Under the pieces are notes generated by a model. The model was not told the DNA's origin and ran no database searches. It saw only the letters and a list, made by a program, of their open reading frames with translations. Positions 1 through 8,108 of a DNA stretch of 64,000 bases are shown one piece after another. Position 1 is the first letter of the stretch. The number at the start of each line of letters is the position of its first letter. The position numbers were made by a program, and so were the translations under genes. Source of the DNA: Robbsia sp. KACC 23696 (lineage in GTDB: Bacteria > Pseudomonadota > Gammaproteobacteria > Burkholderiales > Burkholderiaceae); contig NZ_CP156627.1 in the NCBI RefSeq assembly GCF_039852015.1, forward strand, positions 1,116,001 through 1,180,000, in the 5' to 3' direction.

Positions 1-1111
1 GCGCGGCCGGTCGGGTATCGCTGTCTGGATAACTGGCGAGTTTGATCGGGTTGCCCGGCATTTTCAGGCCGCCCGCGGATACCACCATCTTGCGTGCCTG
101 GGTCTGGGGCAGGGCGGCGGCCTCGGCCACATCGAGAAGCGGTCCGACGGGAATGCCCGCCTCTTCGAGTCGGGCGATCCATTCGTGTGCAGATCGCGTG
201 CGAAACGTCGACTGCAGGCTGGCTTTCAACGATGCGTGATTGTTCGTGCGTAAAACATTGCTTGCGTAGCGTGGATCGACAAGCAGCGCAGGCATCTCGA
301 GCGTCGTGCAGAGCAATGTGAAAAGGTGATCGTTCCCACAGCAGAGTACGAAGGGCCGGTCCTTCGCATCGAAGGTGTCGAACGGCGTCATCGATGGATG
401 GCGATTGCCGATGCGCGGCGGCGCCTCACCGGTCGCCGCCCAGGCCATGAAAGGATGTTCGAGGAAGGCCAGCGTGGCGTCGAACATCGCGATGTCGATG
501 TGCGCGCCCTTACCGGTTCGCTCCCGATCGTAAAGCGCGGTGGCGATACCCGCGTAAAGATAGAGCCCGGCCGCGATATCGGAAATCGATGTCCCGACGC
601 GTGTGGCGGGTCCGTCGTTGAAGCCGGTCGCGTCCATCAATCCGCTCATCCCTTGGATGATCGTGTCGTAGGCCGGCGCACGGCTGAGTGGACCGCTATG
701 ACCAAAGCCAGAAGAGGTGGCGTAGATGATACGAGGGTTGATCTGGCGTAGCGTGTCGAAGGAGAAACCGAGCCGATCCATGACGCCAGGACGAAAGTTT
801 TCGACGACGACGTCGGCACGCGCGACCATATTGAGAAAGAGCGCCCGATCGACATCGACTTTGAGGTTCAGCGCGATGCTTTCCTTGCCGCGATTGACGC
901 AGGCGAAGTAGAGCGACTTGTCGTCGACATAGGGGCCGTTTCGCCGCGTGTCGTCGCCGTCTGGCGGTTCGACCTTGATGACGCGTGCACCCATATCGGC
1001 CAGAATGGCGGTGCCGAAGGGGCCATTGATGACGTGGGTCAGATCCACCACTGTGATGTCCGACAGCGGGCCGGCAGGCCGATCCGGCAATCCGTTCGCG
1101 GCCGTATTCAT
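1..1111 (-). CDS. CaiB/BaiF (class III) CoA-transferase, 3' end outside window
   Basis: Reading the minus strand from the ATG at 1111 gives an uninterrupted frame to the window edge. It has the class III CoA-transferase fold signature: an N-terminal stretch V-V-D-L-T-H-V-I-N-G-P-F-G, then A-D-M-G-A-R-V-I-K-V-E-P-P, then V-E-N-F-R-P-G. These enzymes move CoA between carboxylic acids. The start overlaps the stop of the oxalyl-CoA decarboxylase gene by an ATGA, so the two are translationally coupled. In E. coli the frc-oxc operon also carries a second class III enzyme (YfdE, an acetyl-CoA:oxalate CoA-transferase), so a similar role is likely but inferred. About 370 of roughly 390-400 residues are present; the C-terminus is missing. 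Confidence 0.85.
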   Translation of the reverse strand, partial: MNTAANGLPDRPAGPLSDITVVDLTHVINGPFGTAILADMGARVIKVEPPDGDDTRRNGPYVDDKSLYFACVNRGKESIALNLKVDVDRALFLNMVARADVVVENFRPGVMDRLGFSFDTLRQINPRIIYATSSGFGHSGPLSRAPAYDTIIQGMSGLMDATGFNDGPATRVGTSISDIAAGLYLYAGIATALYDRERTGKGAHIDIAMFDATLAFLEHPFMAWAATGEAPPRIGNRHPSMTPFDTFDAKDRPFVLCCGNDHLFTLLCTTLEMPALLVDPRYASNVLRTNNHASLKASLQSTFRTRSAHEWIARLEEAGIPVGPLLDVAEAAALPQTQARKMVVSAGGLKMPGNPIKLASYPDSDTRPAA

Positions 1112-2844
1112 GCTTTGCTCGCGACCGGCACGGTGGCGCGGGATGTGGGATTCAGTTTCTTCAAATGCCCGCTTTCGGTGCCGGCATGAATATCGATCGA
1201 CACGTCGATCAGTGTCGGCATGCCACTGGAAAGCGCTTCGCGCAGCGCGCGCTGCAGCGCGTCCACCGTCTCGACGTGATAGCCGGTTCCGCCGAAGGCT
1301 TCGATCATTCGGTCATAGCGTGCCATGGCGGACAGCGTAGTCACACCGGGCAGCTGCCCATCCAGGCGGTTGACGTCGTCGCCGCGATAGATGCCGCCAT
1401 TGTTGAGTACCACGACCGTCACCGGCAGCTTGTAGCGACAGATCGTCTCGATATCCATCCCGGAAAATCCAAAAGCGCTATCGCCGACCACCGCTAACAC
1501 GGGCGCATCCTGTGTCACGGCCGCGGCGACGGCGAAACCCATGCCGATGCCCATCACCCCCCAGGTACCGACGTCCAGGCGTCGGCGCGGACGGGACATC
1601 GTGATGAGGTTGCGACCGACATCCAGTGTGTTCGCACCTTCGGCCACCAGATAGATATCGGGATAGTCACGCAGCACCGTATTGACCGTTCCGAGCGCGG
1701 CAAAGAAATCCATTGGTACAGGACGATTCGCCAGTTGCTTCACCATCTTCGCGACGTTCGCCGCTTTATGTGTTTCGATGGCGTCGCACCATGCCGCGGG
1801 TGCCTTTACCGGGATCGTGTCGAGCCCCTTCAAGAGCAGGCGCATCGATGAGGCAAGATCGCCGACGACGGGAGCATCGATCCGGCGGTTGCTGTCGATC
1901 TCGGTCGGTTCGATATCGATCTGGATCAGTTTGCCGTCGGCAGCCCATTGGGGCGCGCGGCCATGGCCCAACAACCAGTTCAGGCGTGCGCCAGCCAGCA
2001 GCACCACGTCCGCCTCGGCCAGTACTTTCGACCGCGCGCTGGCGGCTGATTGGGGATGATCGTCCGGCAATAAGCCTTTTGCCATCGACATCGGCAGAAA
2101 GGGGATGCCAGTCGTTTCGAGAAACGTCCGCAAGTCGCTTTCGATGCGCGCGTAGGACGCGCCTTTGCCGATGATGACCAAGGGGCGTTTGGCGGAGGAC
2201 AGCAAGGCCAGGGCACGGTCGATGGCGCTGCCGTCGGGAATGCGGGCGGGTGCGGGGTCGACGACGTCGATCAGCGATGCAGTGCCTTGCGCGAGCGGCA
2301 TCTGTGCCGGCAGGAGTGCGGCTGGTAAATCGAGATAGACGCCACCCGGGCGCCCGGACAAGGCGGCGCGGATCGCGCGTGCGACACCGATGCCGATATC
2401 CTCGACGCGGTCGATACGATAAGCGGCTTTGGCATAGGGCTTCGCCGCCTGTAGTTGATCGAGCTCCTCGTAATCGCCCTGTTGCAGGTCGACGATGGCG
2501 CGATTCGACGAGCCCGAGATCAGAATCATCGGGAAGCCGTTCGTCGTCGCGTTGGCCAACGCCACCATGCCGTTGAGGAAGCCGGGTGCCGACACCGTCA
2601 TGCAGATGCCGGGCCATTGCTTCAAATAGCCGGAAACGGCGGCTGCGTGGCCCGCCGAGGTTTCATGTCTGAAGCCGAAGTATCGGATGCCCTTTTCTTG
2701 CGCCACACGCATCAGGTCCGTGACGGGAATGCCGGCCACGCCGTAGATCTCGGTGATCTTGTTGCGCCTCAGGGCATCGACGACCAGATTGAAACCATCG
2801 ATCAAAGGGGCGTCCGTCAGGGCGCTCGGCGTGGACTCTGTCAT
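1108..2844 (-). CDS. oxc: Oxalyl-CoA decarboxylase
   Basis: Thiamine-diphosphate enzyme that decarboxylates oxalyl-CoA to formyl-CoA and CO2. The protein (578 aa from the chosen start) shows the three-domain ThDP layout: an N-terminal pyrimidine-binding domain with G-F-R-H-E-T-S-A-G-H (activating Glu at about residue 61), a central domain with V-I-I-G-K-G-A, and a C-terminal pyrophosphate-binding motif G-D-S-A-F-G-F-S-G followed about 25 residues later by L-N-N-G-G. Length fits known Oxc proteins (about 565-580 aa). An in-frame upstream ATG at 2916 would add 24 unconserved residues; M-T-E-S-T-P at 2844 is the better start. It lies downstream of frc and overlaps the next CoA-transferase gene by 4 bases, so it is second in a three-gene operon. 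Confidence 0.93.
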   Translation of the reverse strand: MTESTPSALTDAPLIDGFNLVVDALRRNKITEIYGVAGIPVTDLMRVAQEKGIRYFGFRHETSAGHAAAVSGYLKQWPGICMTVSAPGFLNGMVALANATTNGFPMILISGSSNRAIVDLQQGDYEELDQLQAAKPYAKAAYRIDRVEDIGIGVARAIRAALSGRPGGVYLDLPAALLPAQMPLAQGTASLIDVVDPAPARIPDGSAIDRALALLSSAKRPLVIIGKGASYARIESDLRTFLETTGIPFLPMSMAKGLLPDDHPQSAASARSKVLAEADVVLLAGARLNWLLGHGRAPQWAADGKLIQIDIEPTEIDSNRRIDAPVVGDLASSMRLLLKGLDTIPVKAPAAWCDAIETHKAANVAKMVKQLANRPVPMDFFAALGTVNTVLRDYPDIYLVAEGANTLDVGRNLITMSRPRRRLDVGTWGVMGIGMGFAVAAAVTQDAPVLAVVGDSAFGFSGMDIETICRYKLPVTVVVLNNGGIYRGDDVNRLDGQLPGVTTLSAMARYDRMIEAFGGTGYHVETVDALQRALREALSSGMPTLIDVSIDIHAGTESGHLKKLNPTSRATVPVASKA

Positions 2845-2937
2845 TTTGGGATATCTCGTGAGTGACGTTGCCGCTGCGTGCGCGCGGCATCCGTTCGGTG
2901 CGATTGCACAGCGCACGCTTGCATACCAGGGGCAGTC

Positions 2938-4188
2938 TTAGATGACGCCCTGGTCCTTCAGCGTCGCGATGGCGTCCATGTCATAGCCCAGTGCTGTCAG
3001 CACCTCGACGTTATGCTCGCCGAGCAACGGTGCGCCGGTGATCGTCGGCGTGAAGCCGGAGAACTTGGGCGGGCAGCCGACGGTGTAGTAGGTGCCGCGC
3101 TCCTTGTGTTCGACCGCGACGATAGAGCCGTTTTCACGTAACGATTGATCGTGAAGCAGTTCTTTCGTGGTGAGGACGGGCCCGCAGGGAATCTCGAGCT
3201 TGCGCATGATCTCGACAATCTCGTGCTTGTCTTTGTTGATCGTCCACTTCTCGATTTCCCCGTAAATTTCGACCAAGTGGGGAATACGCGCATCGGGGGT
3301 CGCATATTTGGGATCCGTGATCCATTCCGGTCTGCCGATGGCGTGACAAACGTCTTGCCAGCCCCATGGCTGCAGAATGATATAGACGTAGTCGTTCGAG
3401 TCCGTTTCCCAATGCTTGCACTTGAACATCCAGCCAGGTACGCCGGACCCGGACGCGTTTTCGCCGCGCGGCACCGTGTCCCCGAAGGGCTTGTGCGGGT
3501 ACTGCGGATATTCGGTCAGCTCGCCGGTGCGTTCGAGGCGTTGCTGGTCGCGAATCTTGACGCGGACCAGATTGAGCACCGCATCCTGCATCGACATGTA
3601 GACTTTTTGTCCCTTGCCGGTTTTCTCACGATGCAATAAGGCGGCGAGGATGCCGATCAGCAAATGCATGCCGGTATTGGAGTCACCGAGTGCAGCGGCG
3701 GAGATCAATGGACTGCCTTCAACGAGCCCGGTGGTGGACGCGGCGCCGCCGGCACATTGCGCGATGTCTTCGTAGGTTTTCAGGTCTTTATAGGGGGAGT
3801 TTTCCGGGAAACCCTTCACCGTCCCGTAGATGAGGCGGGGGTTAAGGGCATGGAGATGTTCCCAATCGAATCCCATCCTTTCCAATGCACCGGGCGCGAA
3901 ATTCTCGACGAAAATATCGGATTCCTTCAGTATCTTCGTCAGGATCGCCTTGCCTTCCGGCATTTTGGTATTCAGCTCCAGCGAGCGCTTATTCGAATTG
4001 AGCATCGTGAAGTAAAGGCCATCCTTACCAGGAATGTCGCGAAGCTGCTCTCGCGTCACATCGCCTTTTCCGGGGAGCTCTATTTTCAAGACGTCGGCGC
4101 CGAACCACGCCAACATCTGCGTGCAAGACGGGCCTGCCTGCACACCGGTAAAGTCCACCACCTTGATGCCTTCGAGAGGGAGTGTCAC
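2938..4188 (-). CDS. frc: Formyl-CoA:oxalate CoA-transferase
   Basis: Class III CoA-transferase that activates oxalate with CoA from formyl-CoA, feeding Oxc. At 416 aa it is close to Oxalobacter formigenes FRC (428 aa). The catalytic aspartate is in L-G-D-S at exactly residue 169, the position known in that enzyme. Other hallmarks are [10 protein letters not shown] near the N-terminus, [13 protein letters not shown] and K-G-F-P-E-N-S-P-Y. The start is GTG at 4188, set by a CAGGAGC ribosome-binding site about 5 bases upstream. It is the first gene of the oxalate operon; oxc follows after a 93-base gap. An FNR-like box and a -10 element lie just upstream (separate entries). Confidence 0.95.
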   Translation of the reverse strand: MTLPLEGIKVVDFTGVQAGPSCTQMLAWFGADVLKIELPGKGDVTREQLRDIPGKDGLYFTMLNSNKRSLELNTKMPEGKAILTKILKESDIFVENFAPGALERMGFDWEHLHALNPRLIYGTVKGFPENSPYKDLKTYEDIAQCAGGAASTTGLVEGSPLISAAALGDSNTGMHLLIGILAALLHREKTGKGQKVYMSMQDAVLNLVRVKIRDQQRLERTGELTEYPQYPHKPFGDTVPRGENASGSGVPGWMFKCKHWETDSNDYVYIILQPWGWQDVCHAIGRPEWITDPKYATPDARIPHLVEIYGEIEKWTINKDKHEIVEIMRKLEIPCGPVLTTKELLHDQSLRENGSIVAVEHKERGTYYTVGCPPKFSGFTPTITGAPLLGEHNVEVLTALGYDMDAIATLKDQGVI

Positions 4189-4214
4189 GGTAAGCTCCTG
4201 AGCGAGATATGAAA

Positions 4215-4227
4215 TGTCTTGAAGACA
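4215..4227. promoter_or_regulatory. Palindrome at the predicted frc transcription start
   Basis: TGTCTT-G-AAGACA is a perfect inverted repeat with 6-base arms. It sits just after the predicted -10 element and 27 bases before the frc GTG. It could be an operator for a second regulator. No known consensus was recognised. Confidence 0.35.
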
Positions 4228-4267
4228 CTATAGGCCGCGCTAAAGGACGCTTATTGATGTAGGTCAA
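4227..4267 (-). promoter_or_regulatory. Predicted frc promoter with FNR/ANR-like box
   Basis: On the minus strand TTGAC-CTAC-ATCAA (4254-4267) matches the FNR/ANR consensus TTGAT-N4-ATCAA at 9 of 10 positions. A TATAGT -10 hexamer lies at 4227-4232. If transcription starts 6-7 bases after the -10, the box is centred at about -40.5 to -41.5, the class II activator position. The box and -10 are seen directly; regulation by a CRP/FNR-family protein is inferred. Confidence 0.5.
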
Positions 4268-4536
4268 GCGAGAGAGGATGAGCGTTGGGAGAGGAGAGTG
4301 TGCGCAAAAGCTCAAGCGCGGCGATCGGGGCCGACATGCTGCATCCGGTAATGAACTAGCTGGCGTCGCGCGTGCGATAAACCGCGTTTAAATGCATCTC
4401 ATAATCGGATTTTCGGATTTTTCAGCGCAGCGATTCACAGAATTGCTATTATTCCGAGATAGCCGTCACAGACTTCCGCAACGCCTGCCTATTCGCTCGA
4501 TTCCCTTACCACTCCATTCTCTAAACGAGGAACCCG

Positions 4537-4956
4537 ATGTCTCAGACCGACAACCGCCAAGCTGGATTACCGACGTTTCTGATGGCGGACGCCGCACCAA
4601 CGCCCGTGGGGCCGTTCTCTCACGCCGTGGAAACGGACGGATGGGTGTTCCTCACGGGTCAGATGCCGACGGATCCGGACGACGATGCCGCGCCGTTGCC
4701 GCAGGGCATCACCGCACAGACGCAGCGCGTGATGGACAACTTGATTTTGGTATTGAACGGCGTCGGTCTGTCGTTGGATAACGTTGTCAGCGTGCGGATC
4801 TATCTGACGGAGTTCGAGCGGGATTACGCGGCGATGAATGAGGCCTACAAGGCGTATTTCCTGCCCAAGCCCTTGCCCGCGCGGACGTGCATCGGTGTGA
4901 CCGGCCTGGCACGCAAGGCGATCGTCGAGATCGATATGGTGGCGCGTCGTCCATGA
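4537..4956 (+). CDS. RidA/YjgF/Rid family protein
   Basis: 139-aa Rid-family protein; members commonly hydrolyse reactive enamine/imine intermediates, while some subfamilies have other amine-related roles. Seen: P-V-G-P-F-S-H-A-V near the N-terminus, F-L-T-G-Q-M-P-T, and the C-terminal block L-P-A-R-T-C-I-G-V, whose Arg binds the substrate carboxylate in active members, ending in V-E-I-D-M-V-A. A GAGGA ribosome-binding site lies 6-7 bases before the ATG. It is divergent from the oxalate operon and monocistronic. Subfamily and substrate cannot be set by reading. Confidence 0.85.
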   Translation: MSQTDNRQAGLPTFLMADAAPTPVGPFSHAVETDGWVFLTGQMPTDPDDDAAPLPQGITAQTQRVMDNLILVLNGVGLSLDNVVSVRIYLTEFERDYAAMNEAYKAYFLPKPLPARTCIGVTGLARKAIVEIDMVARRP

Positions 4957-5047
4957 GGCGATAGGGTCGCGTCGAGGGGCATCTTAGAAAATGCCTGGGC
5001 CACAAGAAAGCACCTCCCTCGACGCTGCACCGACATCCCACCCCCGT

Positions 5048-5764
5048 TCATTCGGTCGTGCTGGGACTCCAGAACGCCTGCCGAACGCCGGGTATGGCGG
5101 CTAGTTTCTGCACCAGATCGTCGAGCTCGTCACCATCGACCGATGTCGCGACCAGCGTCGCTTCAATCTCGATTTCGTCCTGGCCGAAGGCGTGCAAATC
5201 GAGATCGCGCGTGGGATGATCGCTGTCCTCCAACGCTTCCTCGAGCATCTTCATGATGCGTTTCTGATGCAGGCGCTCGGCGATCACGTGCACGGTATTG
5301 GTGACTTCGACCGATTGCACGTCGAGCGGCTGACGGTTGATCGAGTTGACGATTGGACGCAGCAGCGTATTCGCCGCCAATACCGCGAGCGTGCCGACAA
5401 GCGCTTCGCCGAGCAGGTCGGCGCCCGCTGCGGCACCTACGGCGGCAGAGCCCCACAATGTCGCGGCCGTATTCAAGCCGCGGACATTGCCTTCTTCGCG
5501 CATGATCACACCGGCGCCGAGGAACCCGACGCCGGATACGACATACGCCAGAACGTGTACGGCGCCCTGATGCCCGTCCAGACGGTTTGCCATATCGACA
5601 AAAACCGCCGCACCAACTGCCACCAGGACGTTGGTTCGCAAACCCGCCGTGCGCTGACGATACTGTCGTTCCAGACCGATCGCGCCACCCAGGATAAATG
5701 CTGCAATCAAACTGATGCAGGTATCCAGCAGTGAATCCAAGCGGAAATTGTGAAGTGCTTCCAT
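5048..5764 (-). CDS. MgtC/SapB family inner-membrane protein
   Basis: 238-aa MgtC/SapB/SrpB/YhiD family protein. The N-terminal half is the conserved membrane domain: F-I-L-G-G-A-I-G-L-E-R-Q-Y-R-Q-R-T-A-G-L-R-T-N, then L-V-A-V-G-A-A-V-F-V, G-V-G-F-L-G-A-G-V-I and T-A-A-T-L-W-G-S-A-A-V-G-A-A-A-G. The C-terminal 85 residues form a soluble domain resembling the ACT-like C-terminus of MgtC. MgtC modulates the F-ATPase and adaptation to low magnesium; many homologues of this general type have no known function. It stands alone and no Mg-responsive leader was recognised upstream. Confidence 0.85.
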   Translation of the reverse strand: MEALHNFRLDSLLDTCISLIAAFILGGAIGLERQYRQRTAGLRTNVLVAVGAAVFVDMANRLDGHQGAVHVLAYVVSGVGFLGAGVIMREEGNVRGLNTAATLWGSAAVGAAAGADLLGEALVGTLAVLAANTLLRPIVNSINRQPLDVQSVEVTNTVHVIAERLHQKRIMKMLEEALEDSDHPTRDLDLHAFGQDEIEIEATLVATSVDGDELDDLVQKLAAIPGVRQAFWSPSTTE

Positions 5765-6064
5765 AATCGCGTCCTTGCGTTAAGTCGATGGCGGTCCCTT
5801 TGGGCGTTTCGTAGCGCGGTGGATTATAGCCTTGTTGCATGACAGCAAAGCATCGTTGCCCGAAAATCGACGCTTTTGCGCCCGGTCTGATGAGACTTCA
5901 ATGCTGCAAATGGACGACCCCTCAAACGGCGAACCGAAGCCCGTGCTTACCCGACATCGTCGATGTGGTCGAAGCCGGTGCGTGGCGGCGCATCGCGGCC
6001 GTCAAGCCGCCTTCGCCGTCGGATGCAATAATGCCTAAGGCTGTTAATTCCCATGGAGGCGTGC
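5765..6064. other. Intergenic region between divergent mgtC-like and ybhB-like genes
   Basis: About 300 bases with no convincing gene. Two overlapping frames run through it from 5832 but lack ribosome-binding sites and family features. It presumably holds both promoters; none could be assigned. Confidence 0.4.
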
Positions 6065-6703
6065 ATGTTCAAGCGATTTTCGTCGAAGCCCCGGAATGTT
6101 CCGTCCGTTTCCCGCAGGCAGTCCTTCCGCAGCGAAGCGCCGCCGTGGCGGGGCGTGCTTCGGCTCGGCGCCATGCTCGTCGGCACCGGCGCTTTATTGG
6201 CATCGTTTGCCGCGGAAGCCGCGCCGGGCATGGTGATCAGCTCCAGTGCTTTTCGAGACGGCGGTCACTTACCGAGGCAGTACGCAGGGCCGGGCGAGTG
6301 CGGCGGCAAGAACATCAATCTCCCGGTGGCGTGGCGGAATCTGCCGGACGGCACGAAAAGCGTCGTGGTCACGCTGAAGGATCCGGACGGCGCGAAGGGC
6401 GCTGGTGTCACCCATTGGATCGTCTATAACATTCCGGCAGCCGTGAACGAAATCAAAGCCGGTCAGGTACAGAAGACCACCGGTAGCATGACCGTCGGCA
6501 AGAATACGGCGGGCGCCGAGGCGTATCGCGGTGCCTGTCCGCCGCTGGGGGACACGCCGCATCATTACATCCTGTCGGTCACGGCAACGGATCTCGCGCC
6601 CGGGAGTTTGCCTGCCGGCCTCGATACGGCATCGCTGCCGTCGGCGCTGGCGGGGCATACGCTGAACGGCCAGACGGTCGTGGCAACCTACGGGCGCCGA
6701 TGA
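6065..6703 (+). CDS. Exported YbhB/YbcL (PEBP-like) family protein
   Basis: 212-aa bacterial phosphatidylethanolamine-binding-protein-like (Raf kinase inhibitor-like) protein. The start at 6065 is chosen over the ATG at 6053 because TGGAGG (6054-6059) lies 5 bases before it. The N-terminus has a long positive region, then L-V-G-T-G-A-L-L-A-S-F-A-A-E-A-A, a likely Sec signal peptide. The mature part carries the PEBP ligand-site motifs K-D-P-D-G-A, G-V-T-H-W-I-V-Y-N-I-P and G-A-C-P-P-L-G-D-T-P-H-H-Y. Function in bacteria is poorly known. Its stop overlaps the AraC-family start (ATGA), so the two are co-translated. Confidence 0.85.
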   Translation: MFKRFSSKPRNVPSVSRRQSFRSEAPPWRGVLRLGAMLVGTGALLASFAAEAAPGMVISSSAFRDGGHLPRQYAGPGECGGKNINLPVAWRNLPDGTKSVVVTLKDPDGAKGAGVTHWIVYNIPAAVNEIKAGQVQKTTGSMTVGKNTAGAEAYRGACPPLGDTPHHYILSVTATDLAPGSLPAGLDTASLPSALAGHTLNGQTVVATYGRR

Positions 6704-7635
6704 CGATGCCCGGAAACTGGGTCGATCTGCGTCGCGATGCCGAGACGGGCATCGAAACGATACGCGCCCATTTTCAAGGGCATGCCTACGATGCGCACTG
6801 GCACGACAGTTATCTGCTCGGTGTGACGGAGCAGGGTGTCCAGCAATTCGATTGCCGGGGTCGGCGGGTGCACAGTCGACCCGGCCAGGTTTTTATGTTG
6901 GAGCCAGGCGAGATCCATAACGGCGATGCCCCAATGGACGAGGGCTTCACTTACGCCATGCTATATCTGCCGACGGCCTGGCTGGAGGGCGCGCTTCGCC
7001 AATGGCGCGATGCATCCGGGCTCCCGGACGGCGATCTTTGTTTTGCCCGGACGCTAGCCGATGCCCCCGCGCTGGGCGCGAGCATCAGGAAGGTGTTTGC
7101 GCTGTTACGGCAAATGCCACCGCGCATAACGCGCGACATTGCGGTCGATGCCTTGCTGACGCAGCTTACCGAACACAGTCATATCGGCAATAGCACGCGC
7201 GGTTTCGGCCGCGCCGGTGTATCCCGAAACGGCGCCTCCGTCGATCCCATCTGCGCCGATGCGTCGTTTGCACGCGATGAGCAGTCGGCCGTGGTCTTCG
7301 CCGCTCGGGCGCGCGACTATCTGCATGCCCATCTCGAAATAGATGTCGGGCTGGACGCGCTGGCAGAGGAATGCGGCACGGACCGTTTTACGCTGACGCG
7401 CGCATTCAAGGCGCGTTATGGCGTCGCGCCCCATGCTTATCTCGTGCAATTGCGTCTCGTCAGCGCCCGTGCGCGGCTGGCGCACGGCGAGCCGGTCGCC
7501 GATGTCGCTCAAGCGGTCGGCTTTGCCGATCAGAGCCATCTGGGCCGCTGGTTCCGACGTGTCTACGGTGTGCCGCCTGCGCAATATGGCAAGGCTGCAC
7601 AAACGTTCCAGACAGCACCTTTCGGCCTCGGTTAG
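6700..7635 (+). CDS. AraC family transcriptional regulator
   Basis: 311 aa. The N-terminal part (about 1-150) is a cupin-like AraC ligand domain with H-A-Y-D-A-H-W-H-D-S-Y near the start and the E-P-G-E-I-H-N-G-D motif. The C-terminal 100 residues are the double helix-turn-helix: L-D-A-L-A-E-E-C-G-T-D-R-F-T-L-T-R-A-F-K, then V-A-D-V-A-Q-A-V-G-F-A-D-Q-S-H-L-G-R-W-F-R-R. This architecture is common in AraC regulators next to amino-acid exporters and small enzymes. It overlaps the ybhB-like gene by 4 bases and precedes the DUF2000 gene by 53 bases, which suggests it controls one or both. The ligand is unknown. Confidence 0.9.
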   Translation: MTMPGNWVDLRRDAETGIETIRAHFQGHAYDAHWHDSYLLGVTEQGVQQFDCRGRRVHSRPGQVFMLEPGEIHNGDAPMDEGFTYAMLYLPTAWLEGALRQWRDASGLPDGDLCFARTLADAPALGASIRKVFALLRQMPPRITRDIAVDALLTQLTEHSHIGNSTRGFGRAGVSRNGASVDPICADASFARDEQSAVVFAARARDYLHAHLEIDVGLDALAEECGTDRFTLTRAFKARYGVAPHAYLVQLRLVSARARLAHGEPVADVAQAVGFADQSHLGRWFRRVYGVPPAQYGKAAQTFQTAPFGLG

Positions 7636-7640
7636 CGTGT

Positions 7641-7673
7641 ACGTCACGTCGTATCAATGTCGATACGTGACGT
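7641..7673. promoter_or_regulatory. Bulged hairpin between araC-type and DUF2000 genes
   Basis: Arms ACGTCACGTCGTATC (7641-7655) and GATACGTGACGT (7662-7673) pair fully except for a 3-base bulge, with a 6-base loop. It ends 15 bases before the DUF2000 start. There is no T-tract, so an operator or mRNA element is more likely than a terminator. Confidence 0.4.
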
Positions 7674-7688
7674 CAACGAGGACAGGGG

Positions 7689-8099
7689 ATGGGTTTCGAT
7701 AGCAAAGTCGTGATCGCCGTGCGCGACGATCTGGCCGATTGGCAAAAACTGAATGTGGCGGCCTTTCTCGCTGGTGGCATCGCCGCCGCGGCGCCCGAGG
7801 CGATGGGTCAGCCTTACATCGATGCCGCGGGAAGGCGTTACGCTCCTTTATTGGGACAGCCGATGGCGATCCTGACAGGCGACGCGGCCGCATTGCAGCG
7901 CGCGGTATCGCAGGCACATCAACGTGAGCTGACGGTCACCGCTTTCGTCGCGGGCATGTTCACGACCGGTAACGATGCCGACAACCGAACCGTCTTTCAG
8001 CAGCAAACGGCGGAGGACGGCTTCCTCGTCGGTGTCGCCTTGCGCGGTGAGGGCAAGCAGGTCGACAAGGCGACGAAAGGATTATCCCGGCACGGCTGA
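7689..8099 (+). CDS. DUF2000 family protein
   Basis: 136 aa. The N-terminal stretch V-V-I-A-V-R-D-D-L-A-D-W-Q-K-L-N-V-A-A-F-L-A-G-G is the hallmark of DUF2000, a small peptidyl-tRNA-hydrolase-like fold of unknown function. Family proteins are often encoded next to AraC or Lrp-type regulators, as here. An AGGACAGGGG ribosome-binding site immediately precedes the ATG. There is no signal peptide and no membrane segment. The last 20 residues (after G-V-A-L-R-G) are charged and not conserved. Confidence 0.8.
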   Translation: MGFDSKVVIAVRDDLADWQKLNVAAFLAGGIAAAAPEAMGQPYIDAAGRRYAPLLGQPMAILTGDAAALQRAVSQAHQRELTVTAFVAGMFTTGNDADNRTVFQQQTAEDGFLVGVALRGEGKQVDKATKGLSRHG

Positions 8100-8108
8100 T
8101 CTATCGAT

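Larger units (their letters stand above)
4189..4536. other. Divergent intergenic region, frc to ridA
   Basis: This 348-base gap separates the minus-strand oxalate operon from the plus-strand RidA-family gene. Besides the FNR-like box and palindrome near frc, its right half (about 4385-4480) is AT-rich and probably carries the ridA promoter. I could not fix -35/-10 elements there. No credible gene is present. Confidence 0.5.

Noticed and set aside
1766-2617. Long frame inside oxc in another reading frame
   Set aside because: Shadow of the oxalyl-CoA decarboxylase gene, with a biased Arg-rich composition typical of off-frame GC-rich DNA.
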